Below, piece by piece: positions 34,901-47,600 of a stretch of 64,000 nucleotides of DNA. The stretch covers positions 124,001 to 188,000 of the forward strand of contig JAHFWL010000248.1 in the NCBI GenBank assembly GCA_021292165.1. Direction: 5' to 3'. How positions within the stretch are numbered: position 1 is the first letter of the stretch; every line of letters starts with the position of its first letter. A program made the translations under genes and the position numbers. The notes below the pieces were generated by a model. That model had not been told where the DNA came from and did not search any database. It saw nothing but the letters and a program-made list of their open reading frames with translations. This DNA is from Shinisaurus crocodilurus (Eukaryota > Chordata > Lepidosauria > Squamata > Shinisauridae).

Positions 34901-37900
34901 AGTGGGAAGGGGGGGCGCTAAATATCTGATCTTGCCTAGGGCACCAAACTGCCTTGCACTGGCCCTGTAGGCAAGATTATATGGATGAAGGTGGCCCTTC
35001 GAATAGCCTAGTCCCTTCACATGAAAAGCCCATAGGATGCATGTTGAAGACTATCAAACATAGGTTCTGTCATTGTATATGCTACTTTCAAGGGTGTTAG
35101 CTCATTGTTGCCTGGCTAGTAGGTTGGTGTTTTGAGATACAGTGAGAAAATAGTAACTATTAACTGCAGTATACATACAAAATAGAGGGAAAGTAGTTAC
35201 CATACAAATTACATGGAAATAACAAATTAGGTGTAACTGCACCTCATATGCGTCATCACTAAGGTGATGTTTGTATTTAAATATTTTGTTAGCTTGTTTT
35301 TTAACGAAAGAAAGCAGAATTTGATTTGAAAGCCAGGTAATGACAACGTGCTTAAAGTTAAGCACATTAACAACTTGCATTTTAATGGGGTAATTGGATG
35401 AGAAAGCTTCCCTGCTTTGGTGCTCTAGGAAGCTCAACTAATGATCTTCCCTCTGAGTCAGTACTGAGCTGGGTATCCATAAGGGTTGTTGGTATGTTGT
35501 GCTGAAGTTTAAAGAAGACTGAACAGAAACCTAAACCACTTTAATCATCAAGGCACTTTTCTCTAGAGAAAATTACGTTCTTAATCCTAATTAACTGACT
35601 TAATTACATTTGCCTTTGATCTGATTGACTTTTTCGTTTCAGCATTTAGATTCTCAATTATAGTACCAGTCTATGAGTGCTGTTTATACAGCTGCCAGAT
35701 TACATTTTAGGGAGACCTGCTTTTGTACTGTAGCTTTATTGAAGCAAGTTGGGATGAAAGATGCTATGAAAGAGAAGTACGTACTCATGAATGTCTCTTA
35801 GTGAAAACCCTTCTTTGCAGATAGAAAACATTAGTGGGATATCTTATTTTCTTAGATTTAAACTTAACTTAATGAATGGCTGTTCTGGTCTATGCACACT
35901 TGCTTCTGTATGTTAAAGCAGCAAAATAAATTCTTATGCAGGCTACAGATCTTCCGAATAGAATAATATTTGGCAGAGATGACCTGGCTTGTGTGCATAT
36001 GTGTATAATACTTGTCATTAACATGCCCAATAGGAATAAAGTCTGAAGATGACATTCCAAGATACATTAATAATTTAATAGGTTGCTAAATACTAGTGAA
36101 GTACAATGCAGAATATCAAATTGCCATATTCTATATTTTTCAAGCATTGGCTTGTCTGGTATTTATGTCCATTCTGTGGTTTATGCTGGCTCAGCTTGTC
36201 TGACCGTGGAAAGCTAAGCAGGGTCAAGCCTGGTTATTACTTGGATGGGAGACCCCTCCTCTAGTTTCTTGCATTGAGCAGGGGGTTGGACTTGATAGCC
36301 TTGTAGGCTCCTTCCAGCTCTATGATCTATGAAAGCTATGACATCTATGATTTTAATTTATTGACCAAATTGGAATAAAAATGTATGTATGCCGTTTGTT
36401 AAAATGGCTTCATTGAATTGTAAAACATATTTTTAGAAATGAGGAATATGTACCTAGATCAGACATTAACTATAAATTATAACATTTAATGAAAGCCACT
36501 CTTCTGTATCATGGCTATGATCCTAAGAGCTATTTGACTAGTGCCCAGTAAGATTTTTTTTCTTTTACTGGCAGATACTGTGTGGCACCCCACACACATT
36601 TGTTATATCTCGTCACCTCAGTTTCAAAAGAGGGTTGCCATATAGCCTGGGTATCATTTAAAAAGCAAAAATCCAAAGCTCCCTTGGGTGTGCAGAATCA
36701 GTTGCACAATTCTTCGGATCCGAACCTATACATAATTCTAGTTCATTTGGAAAGGAGCCATTTCAGCTGATATCCTGACTTTCACTGGTATCAGTTTAAC
36801 CACTGATTCAGTTTTTGACACTCTTTTCCCTGAGCTGTTTGTTGTCATTCGTCATGCCTTCTAGTTGTTACTGCTTGAATTCTAGGAGTAAGAAGGTTTT
36901 GTACAATTTCATGCAGTGGTCAGTGTTCTCATGATATTGGGTTACTTGGTGAGAGGGATAATGACACAAATGACCAGTTTTCTTATATACTCCAAGAGTG
37001 CTGATTGTTGAAGGCAGGCCGCTAGACTGGATGAAGTCTTGGTATATGACTATTGTAGTTCTTATGTTCCTAAAAAAGACAACTGATAGTACTGTTGAAG
37101 AAAGACAATGACAATATTTTCTTTACACAAAACAAGGGAATTACAGAGCAATTGCACAGGATCATCATTCCTTTTATTTTTGATGGTCAGAGGTGAGGGC
37201 CATTGCTTATGTAGCCAAAGTGTATCCATCCATGGACATGAGGGATGTATCAGCAGGGAACACCAAAGTTTGCAGAAGTACAAAAACATCTTTAGAGAAG
37301 AAAAACCATTGAGGACTGAGCATGCTCAGTGGCCAAGGAATGCAGACCAACTTTAGGGGGAGGGGAATGGAAAACCAGGTGATGGTGGGGAATGGAATGG
37401 AGTATCCTGGAGGAGGGCATGGCTGGCTGTCACTGCAACATTTTATTACAGGTCCCAATTGTATTCTTTAATTCTGGATAGGTAACTGATCCCATGTTTC
37501 AGTCCCTCTTGATCAGAAATACAGATTAGAAGTGCCATTCTACACCCAACTATGTATTGAAAGACTGGACAAAATGCACTTTTTCTCTTCAACCTCCCAT
37601 CCTTAAAAGTATGTTGAAGCCAATTAACTAACTGCTATTAAGTAATTTTGAGTGTGTGCCCTACGCTCTGTATTGTTAAAAGTTATATGTGACCTAAATC
37701 AAGCAGTGTGAAGGACAGGGGGCTGGCTGACTCCGCCAACCCACCCTTTCTTACCCAAAGACCAGAGATCCCCAAGGTGCCAGACTGCCAGCCTCAGCTC
37801 GGCCGTCCTGACTTGAATCTCTGCTTAGGGCCTTGCCCTTTGTCTATAACCTGGATTTAGCTGAACCACAGAGCAACCACAAACACCATGTGGGGTAAAA

Positions 37901-38620
37901 CCAGGAAGGTTTATTCAGGTAGCAGATTACAACAAAGGGTGGGAAATGAGGGAAGGAGACAAAGTAGAGAGACACTTTGGTACAGACAATAGAGCTACAA
38001 AACAATAAAAGCGGATTCCTTATATCTCCCAGGCACTCACCAGTTACCTGGGGGTCCGTCTGCTTCAGGGCTTACCTCAGCCTGGCCCTGCCACACGAGG
38101 AGACCACCACACCCACCCTAAGGTCTGAGATGGGTGGCCCTCTTCAGGGTTTGCCTTAGCCACAGCCCTACCACAAGAGGAGACCACCACACCCACCCTA
38201 AGGTCCAGGATGGGTGGCCCTCTTCAGGGCTTGCCTTAACCTCAGCCCTCATTTAGCTTTGTTCACTGGGAACCCCCCAGGGTTGGTGGCCAAGGCTTGA
38301 CCGGAGTCATGAACCTGCTTGCAGCTTGCTGCCTGACGACCAACAACAAACCCCAGAAGCCACAGCTGGCAATATAGATCCCCCCCCCTCTTTTCAGTAG
38401 CCCAGCTGCCTTCAGCCAATCAGGATGAACCTCACCTGGCCCAGGCAGAGGGGAGGGGTGACTCATGACTAGTGGGCTTCTGCATTTTGCATATGAAAGC
38501 CGGGTCACTGTAGACCAGACCAGCCTTTCAGGACTTTCAGGCGCCATGCTTTATCAGATATTTATGCATATTTAGCCTCCTCCCAGTCTCCAGCCGGGAC
38601 CACCTGGTTTACACATGAGG

Positions 38621-38658
<38 letters not shown>

Positions 38659-41600
38659 GAACCCCCAGAGGCTCTTTTCTTCACAAGCAGAATCTATTCT
38701 GATAATATGTGAAGGTTGGTAATACTATGGGCTTCCTTTTTATTCTTGGTAAAGGCTTCCGAGATTTTCTAATTGATTCTTTCCCTTGGATTTCATTAAC
38801 CATTTAAATGCTTCCATGATCCTTGTTTGGTGATAGACAAGAGGGAAAGGTGGTACCATTATAACGTAATATTCACTTTTTTGCAGATCCAAAATCAATA
38901 AACTAATCTCAGCCTTGCACAAAAACATGGGCAACATGCAGTGACAAAACCTCTGTCTGATCTTGCATAAAAACCTGTTTCTAAAGTAGCTTAACAGGCA
39001 TCGGCTTCACATGTCATTAGATCAGATGGAATAAATGAAACCTGTTCTTGTGTTTTTAGGGCAGTTGTTTATATTTATGGACTATAATCACTCTTTTTCA
39101 TTCTTTATAGAAAGACATCCTGTCAAACCTAGCTGAGAGTTTTACAAGCTGGCTTCCTTTTTTACCATACAAGAAAAAAGATGATATGCTCCATCAGTTG
39201 GTAAGCATTCTTTATTACAAACCTGCCCTCCGAAAACAGCTCTCCCATATTCCCAGTAATCTTCTATTTGATTCCTTAATAAATTATTTTCTCCCCACAC
39301 TTTTTTTTTAAAAAAGCTAGACTGATGGGCCATATCTTGTTCTGTATATTATATAGTGGGCCAAAGAATGTGATGTTCAAATCTGTATGAGAAAGTATTA
39401 TACAGTAAGGGGGCCAAAGCTCAACGTTTGCATGCATTCTGATGTTTTATGAATTGTTACTTCATTTCTCGGGCATGTTAGGAGCACACACACATCCTTT
39501 TTCAAAACTCATTGCTAAATTATCTCTTTTTAAATGCATATTTCAATTTATTTCCTCAATTTCTTGTTTTGTGAATGTGTTCCCACTTTTGCAGTTAAAA
39601 ATGCTCTTGTCAGCTTGATATCTCTGCATCTAAAACCACTCTAGATCTCTGTTAATTTGGAAATTGGGACAGATCTCTCTACAGCAATCAGTGGTTCCTG
39701 ATAAGTATTGCTGTCTAGTTTACAGCCAAGTTTAATTCACAAATCCATCTATCTTCAGGAGTTATTTTTGATTGATGATACTATAGTAATACATCTATAT
39801 TGCATTATCAAGTTATAGTTAATTTCACCAAGCTATTCATATAGCAGAAATGGTTTAGGAGTAAAGAGCAGCTAGGTGGCCATTATTGATTGTTCCCATA
39901 GAATTGTGACGCCTTTGGCACAACTCCTAGTTCCCATGCCCTGCTGTAGCTCAGTCTGCAACTAATCCTAAGCACATGCAACTAAAACAACCCTGGGCTG
40001 GCGCCAGGTTTGAGTGGGGCCTAGGCAAGATATATTCCATGTCCTTCCTCAGGCGTGCCTCCCAGGTGATTTTTCCCTGCCCGCCCGACACACACACATC
40101 TCTGTTGTAGGTGATCTCCCTTCACTCCACCCCACCCCACCATGCTGCCACCTCCGTCCTGGGTGATCTTCACTTATCCTGTGAGCTTACCAGGTTGGAG
40201 GGGGAGCAGCAGGCACTGGAAGAGCAAGCAACTGGAAGGTTGCATTTTTGATTGTACACTCCTCAGGGCAGGGACCTGTCCTCTTGTAAAGCACCATGCA
40301 CGCTGATGGCACTATATGCATAACAATAACACAGAAGCCTTTACATAGTGATATAAAAGTTTTTTTATTTGAAAAATGCTTGTGTATGTGAATGTGCTCA
40401 ACGGATACTATTTTTCTCATGTCTTCATTTAAGGATGTTGGTTTTCGCTCGGAGGCTCTCTGCACCATCCTGCAACAGGAAGTTCTGCTTCAAGAGGATG
40501 TTGAACTGATTGAGCTTCTTGACCCCAGTATCCTGTCTGCAGGGCAGCCCAAGCAACAGGAACATGGACACCTTCCAACGCTACGCTCCCTAACAACTCC
40601 TAACATTTGGTATTGCCTTGAGCCATGTGCATGCTATGTGAATATACGCCATACAGTGTTGGATGAAGCATCTTACTCTTCAAATACATGGCCTCCCAGT
40701 GAATAGAAATCATTTTTTCTTTCTAATTATGATTATTCTCTGCCCTGTTTCATGGCTTTGGGATAGATTGACTTCACCTCCATGTATTCCTTGTTAATTC
40801 GCAGAGCTATGTTTTGTATTAATTTATATACTATGCTGGAAGAACATTCTCCTCAGGCTTTTAGAAAGACCCACATGGCACAAGAGTTTGGCGAGGGCTA
40901 CCCACAAGCATCTGTGTACCTTGGTCCTATTAACAGTGGGCTTTGTGTCCTATCTTGTATTGATCCCCAGTGCTGTGATAGTTGAGCAGCCCTCAGTATC
41001 AACCCTTTTCTCAAGGAATGTATTCTGGCCCCTTTGAACTCACTTTTCCCTTTGATCATGTTGTTTTAGGAGTAAGGACAAGAGTGAGCAGTGCCGTACC
41101 AATTCTTTGCTTTGTCTGGACTTTGCTATGTCTAATTGAAATAGTGTATTTATTTATTTATTATATTATATTATACCCCACCTTTTTTCCTTCAAGGAAC
41201 CCAAGGCGGCTTACATACATAAGCCTCCTCCTCCTCTTCCATTTTATCCTCACAACAACCCTGTGAGGTAGGTTAGTTGTTCTCCCAGGAGGCTCACTAC
41301 ACAGCAGAGGTGGGCAACTTGTGCCCACCCCTTCTATACAGGTCTGGGTATAGAAATGAGTAATATTTCAGTATTTGGCTCATTTTAGGTTATTCTATTT
41401 GTTCTTCCTTTCCATTCCTTTAATTACCAGTGTTATATATGTAGTCATGTTGTCAAGTCCAATATTTCAAAAGCGAGCCTTTGACAAAAGTAATCGGAAT
41501 ATGCAAATTTCTCACAACTCAAAATGAAAAAGAAAAGGATTGAATTTATTAAATCATTCTCTGTGATTCGTCTCGGCTTCAAACAGAGTATCTGTTCTGT

Positions 41601-44600
41601 ATTCCTGCAGAGACCTGTATTTTGAAACAATTTTTCAAAATAACAATTTTACAAACAGAACAACAGGAACCTCAATTGAGCAAAGCTTGCTATTGGGTAT
41701 AATTGTAATATGGTTTCAAGAAAAATAATGAGCAAGCAATTTGAAAGGCTGCTTACAAAGAAGTATTTTAGATTCAGTTTTTAAAAATGCACACAAAATA
41801 CCTTTAGAGTGTAATGTTCATGTTAAATTAGTCAGAATCTGGAAAAACAAAAGCTGTCAGTACTGCAGGGTGTGGTTACCCTAAAGAAACATGCCCTTTT
41901 TCTACTGTCCTTAAAACCTGGAAAAACATTAAGTTACCACCCTTCTTTGCTGAACAATTACTCTTTAGGTCATATATTTGAAACGGTAACCTTTTCCAAT
42001 TGGTACATTTTAAGGAAGTTAACACATCATAGCTCTGTATCAGTCATTTGACTTCACAATTCTCATTAAGAGGACTGTATTTTTTAATTGGTAGATAAAT
42101 TAAAGCTTTAGTTGATTATATGGGGCCAATCCAATTCAGTGTAAAAGTTAAAGGCATGCAGCTAGGACAAGCTTTACTGAAAATTTTAGAAGCTATATGT
42201 AGGAACAATATGGAATGTCAACTGCATTTTACCATTAATTTTGCAGTTGCACTAATAGTTAACCTCAAACTGATTTCGCTAGGGTTGCCATATTGCAGTT
42301 TCGCAATCTGGACACCCTAATTTGCATATCATATACAGGCCTGTGGCTCATGCTGGCTCAGCTTGTCTGAGTGTGGAAAGGTAAGCAGGGTCAGGCCTGG
42401 TTATTACTTGGATGAGAGACCCCTCCTCTAGTTTCCTGCAGTGAGCTGGGGGTTGGACTCGATGGCTTTGTAGGCTCCTTCCAACTCTATGATCTATGAA
42501 TCATCCAAATTGTTTGCTGATTATTCAAATTGTACACTTATTTTATATGGATTTTTAAATTTTTAAACATTAAAAATGCAACATGTCTGCATGCAAGTTA
42601 ATTTAGCAGATGGATTCTGCATGCAACTGAGAGATGGATTTAGGTTGGGAGGGGGTCAGAGGGGGCAATTGAACTAGATTGACTCCTGCGGGGTGTTCTA
42701 TATGGGAGATTTTTGGCTGGAAAACTAGCCTCAGACCCACCTTTTGACCTGAAATATTAACAATGGACTACTTCTGCAATGGAGAAAAATTAGTTCCATC
42801 TCTAGCAAATTGAATTGTAACTCTGTATTTTCCTATTTTTTCTGGATATCATGTTTCCTCCACATGTCAATCATTGCTGTGACCTCGTTGGGAATGAGGG
42901 AATGACCAACTTCTCATGAAATGAAATGAAATGAAGACCATTTAGCAGAATGCTGCCTGCACACTTTGCCTCATATCCTTGACTCTATAAGGGCTAGAGA
43001 TGTTTGCTTTTTAAAAAAAATGAAATATTGGAACCTTGGCTAGCTGTGGTAAAAATGGGTGGTGGTGGTGGTTTTTAATGAAAAATTGGAATCCAAGTTG
43101 CTAATAATAAAAATGTGCATCAGCTGGCTTGTCCAGAATCTGGCCCTAAACTGGTAAATATAGCACTCTTGGTAAATATAACACTCTTAGGTATGGCTTA
43201 TGCTGACTTATTTGTTTTGCAGGGATATTTCATTACTGCTTGTCTTCATCAGCACACTGATTATGATTCCTTCTTTATGGAATGGATCCCTTGGATTGGT
43301 GTGGGGAGCAGGACTGTTGGTATACATAAGCTTGAGAGGTTTGGACACATTGAGGATAGCCAAACTGCAAATGTCCCTAAGAAAATGCCATCTCCAACTC
43401 GAAGAAATAGTGGCTAATTGCCGAGCCTTCACTAACCTTGTGAGGAAAGCTCTACGGCTCATTCAAGAAACTGAAGTCATTTCCAGAGGATTTACTCTGT
43501 GAGTCTGAATTTTAGGTTATTGTATGAATTGATTCACACACATACATACCATTTGAATGTTAAGTTAATAAATAGTGAAGAAACCTTTCTTTTAAATGTT
43601 TAAATCTAAGATTTCCCCCCATTTATTTACACAGTATATTTATGGTATCCAAATTAAGCTGATTTGTACACAGGAGATGACAGGGGCACAAATGTGAATT
43701 ATGTGGGTTTTGTCGTCATGGCCTTTGGCACAATTTTCCAGCAACTTAAGCATTTCAGTAAAAGGGAGTTGCAAAAGAGGCATACATTGGTGAGTTTCAT
43801 AGCTGGTTGTTTATGCTCTTGCTAATTCTTTGAGAGTACAGAGGAAAGAAGAGATCAATAAGTGCATTTAGCAAGTAACTCTTTTTGTACTTTGTTACTG
43901 AAGTGTTAAGGATAATAAATATGCATATACAGTTAGATGCATGTGTCTTTGAAAAACTCAGGTGAAGCAGCTCTCTCTTTTACCAGCTGCCTGCTACCAA
44001 GCTTTTCAAAAAGATTTACCGGTATGCCTAATTTTATACAAATGCTTTTTATATATGAGTACAAATGTACTTGGGTTACAAGTATACCAAGTACAAAATG
44101 TACAAAATTCTCTTTAGGACCAGTTCTCACTTCACAAATATGAACACATTTAATATTTCAGATTCATTCAAAACCATAATTTGTCCCAATTTTTCTTCTT
44201 CAATGACATGTAATTTGCATAAAAAGTAGTGTGAAGAAAAGCAGACTCTCCACCACACAAGTAGGTTTGGAGGTTATTTTAATCTTTAGGATATTATGCA
44301 GTGTACAAAAAGCCTCGCCTCCCCACCCCCCTGCCCACTCCAATAGTTTACACTTCTTCAGAAGCTTTAGATACAATATGGTGCTTAAGAGATTATTTGT
44401 TTCTAACTCTGCTTTGACAATAGGTTATATGAATGATTGCAGTGAGCTGTGAGAATTAAAATACTTGTGGATGTATATTTTCTCTTTTTGTCTTCAAACG
44501 CTGCTCTTTTCTATAACATGTTTCACCTAAGTTCGTATTACTGATAAAATGAAAAAGGCAAAGAACCAGTAAATTATCTGGTTTAAGTTGCTTAAACATT

Positions 44601-47600
44601 CCCATATACAGAGAACACTTTGATGTCTGCTTACAGAGCATATGCTTTTAATACTAGATCCACTGTGCGGTTTGTAAATGCAAGCAGCTACATGCAAAAC
44701 CAAAGCTGTAGCCATCTTAAAGATAGCAAATATTTAACCATGGATGATAAGCCTTAATTGAACTTTACTGACAACATCTCTTTTTGAATGTTAAGGCATA
44801 CTATAAGGCAGTCCAAGGGTGCTTCCAGATGGAGGGCTCCTAGCACTAACAGTCAAAAGGCATTGTGTACCAGCTATTCCATCTTAGAATAATAGAATAT
44901 AGAGTTGGAAGGGGCCTATAAGACCATCAAGTCCAACCTCCCACTCAATGCAGGAATCCAAATCAAAGCATCCCTGACAGATGGCTGTCCAGCTGCACCT
45001 TGAATGCATCCAGTGTGGGAGAGCCCACTACCTCCCTAGGTAGTTGGTTCCATTGTCGTATTGCTCTAACAGTCAGGAAATTTTTCCTGTTGTCCAGGCG
45101 GAATCTGGCTTCCTGTAACTTGAGCCCATTATTCTGTGTCCTGCAATCTGGGATGATCGAGAAGAGATCCTGGCCCTCCTCTCTGTGACAACCTTTCAAG
45201 TGCTTGAAGAGTGCTATCGTATCTCCCCTCAGGCTTCTCTTCTGAAGGCTAAACGTGCCCAGTTCTTTCAGTCTCTCCTCATAGGGCTTTGTTTCCACTC
45301 CCCTAGTCATCTTTGTTGCCCTTCTCTGAACCCTTTCCAGTTTATCTACATCCTTCTTAAAGTGTGGTGCCCAGAACTGGATACAGTTCTCAAAATGAGG
45401 CCTAACCAGTGCTGAGTAGAGGGGAACTAGTTCTTCACGTGATTTAGAAGTTATACTTCTATTGATGCAGCCCAAAATAGCATTTGCCTTTTTTGCAGCC
45501 ACATCACATTGCTGGCACATATTCAGCTTGTGATTTACAACAATTCCAAGATCCTTCTCGCTTGTAGTATTGTTGAGCCAAGTATCCCCCATCCTGTAAC
45601 TGTGCATTTGGTTTCTTTTTCCTAGGTGCAGCACTTGGCATTTATCCCTATTAAATTCCATTCTGTTGTTTTCAGCCCAGCACTCCAGCCTATTGAGATC
45701 ACTTTGAATTTTGTTTCTGTCTTCCAGAGTATTAGCTATTCCACCCAATGTTGTGTCATTTGCAAATTTGATAAGCATTCCTTGCACCTCATCCAAGTCA
45801 TTAATAAAAATGTTGAAGAGCACTGGGCCCAGGACCGAGCCCTGCGGTACCCCGCTCGTTACCTCTCTCCAGTTTGAGAAGGTACCATTGATAAGCACTC
45901 TTTGAGTCCGATTCTGTAGCCAGCTGTGGATCCACCTGATAGTTGTTCCATCTAGCCCACTTTTAGCTAGCTTGCTAATCAAGATATCATGAGGCACTTT
46001 GGTGAAAGCTTTGCTGAAGTCAAGATATATTATGTCCACAGCATTCCCACAGTCCACAAGGGAGGTTACCCGATCAAAAAATGAGATCAGACTGGTTTGG
46101 TAGGATTTGTCCTTGACATCCATGTTGGCTTCTAGTAATCACTGCATTGTTTTCAAGGTTGACTGCTTTATAATCTGCTCCAGAATTTTCCCAGGGATTG
46201 AAAATCCCTACAGACTGACTGGTCTGTAGTTCCCAGGCTCCTCCTCCTTGCCTTTTTTGAAGATAGGAACAACATTAGCCCTCCTCCAGTCATCTGGCAC
46301 TTCACCTGTCCTCCATGATTTCTCAAAGATAATAGTGGTTCTGAGAGTTCTTCTGCCAGTTCCTTTATTACTCTAGGATGCAGTTTGTTGGGTCCTGGAG
46401 ATTTGAACCCATTCAAAGTAATCAGGTATTCCTTAACCATTTGTCTATCAATCTCAAGCTGCAATCCTGCCCCTTCAGCTTGTACTTCAGGTTTGCCAGG
46501 GGGGGACATAGACCCTCTTTTGGGAGAAGACCGAGCCAAAGTAGGAATTGAACACTTCTGCCTTTTCTTTGCCATCTGTTCTCATTTTCCTGTCCTCATT
46601 GCGTAGTTGAACCACCATTTCTTTCCTCTGTTTTTTATTATGTACGTATCTGAAGAAAGCTTTTTTGTTGCTTTTAGCATCCCTTGCTAGCCTCAGCACA
46701 TTCTCAGCTTTAGCCTTCCTGACACTATTCCTGCAGTTCTGTGCTACCTGCCAGTACTCTTCCCTTGTAGCCTGGCCTTCCTTCCACTTCCTATATGTGT
46801 CCTTTTTTGTTTTCAGGTCATCTATAAGCTTTTTGTGAAGCCACATTGGCTTCTTCTGTTGCCCTCTGCCTTTTTCTTCCTTAATGTTTTTTCTGGTAAG
46901 AAAAAAAGAAAGAGGAAGCAGTGGGAAAATGCAGGAGGACTACAAAATGAAGATGATTTCTGGACCCCCATAAAATTCCGTAAATGAGGCAATGTGATTG
47001 CACAATAGAATCCTCATCTGGAAGCACCCTGTTCTGTTCTTGACAAAGCAATTAAGAATAGTTAATCATAACTGTTAAAATAGTACTTCAAAAAGAGCTT
47101 AATGTTAGCTGCACTCTGGAGAAGCCGTGAGGCAAAACACTTTTCCTTAATTTTATCAGATGAACCTTGGGAACAGAATTATCAAGCTTTCCAGCTTTGA
47201 AAAATAAAAGTCAATGGGTACGATCCAATTGTGTGATAAAGTAAGCAGAAGGCACTTCCATTTGTGAAGTGGGGATCCCCAATTTGCATCAATTCACCCT
47301 TCCCACTACAGCCCCTCATCACATCCTACACTGCTCCAGAGGATCTCCTGAAGGCACACTCCAGAGGGTCATTGTGAAGGCACACTGTACACTACCTTGA
47401 AGTGCTTGGAGAAAGGGCAGTATAGAAATGTAATAAAGTAAGCCAAGGAGATTTTATTGCTTTTTTTTTTTTTTTAGCACCCAGCCATTATACAATTTCA
47501 GTGAAAAAGTCTTCTAACCATTTAGGGCACAATCCTATGTCCCTCCAACCGTGCTTGGGGGTCATAGAATTTGCCATAGAAGATGCTGTGACCTTGGAAA

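Larger units (their letters stand above)
37707..38685 (-). mobile_element. Solo LTR, endogenous-retrovirus type, 979 bp
   Basis: Starts TGTGAAG, ends CTTCACA (perfect 7-bp inverted ends) and is flanked by a 5-bp duplication agcag (37702-37706, 38686-38690). On the minus strand a TATAA-like box (near 38020) precedes AATAAA (complement at 37910-37915) by about 110 nt, placing U3 on the right and U5 on the left. No coding region remains, so this is a recombined solo LTR. It carries 80-bp tandem repeats and a (GT)n run. Confidence 0.82.
28366..39110 (+). other. VEZT: VEZT intron 2 (10.7 kb)
   Basis: Phase-0 GT-AG intron. Recognised contents: 5S-CR1 SINEs (29328, 36174), an LTR-like stretch (29604-30230), a fold-back element (30493-31822), a hAT MITE (32271), L2 pieces (32595, 34590) with a hAT inside, and a solo LTR (37707). 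Stretches 28370-29320, 32940-34580, 35080-36170 and 36360-37700 show nothing else I can name. Confidence 0.9.
40610..43222 (+). other. VEZT: VEZT intron 4
   Basis: Phase-2 GT-AG intron of 2.6 kb. It holds a truncated MIR SINE (41147-41275) and a 5S-CR1 SINE (42336-42502). The rest (40710-41140, 41290-42330, 42510-43220) shows nothing recognisable apart from a short (gaaat)n-type run at 42921-42940. Confidence 0.9.

Noticed and set aside
40392..40706. Single-exon 104-residue gene
   Set aside because: It is VEZT exon 4 read through its donor into intron 4.
44963..46123. 386-residue open frame as a host gene
   Set aside because: It is CR1 reverse transcriptase with the CR1 3' tail; a mobile element, not a host gene.
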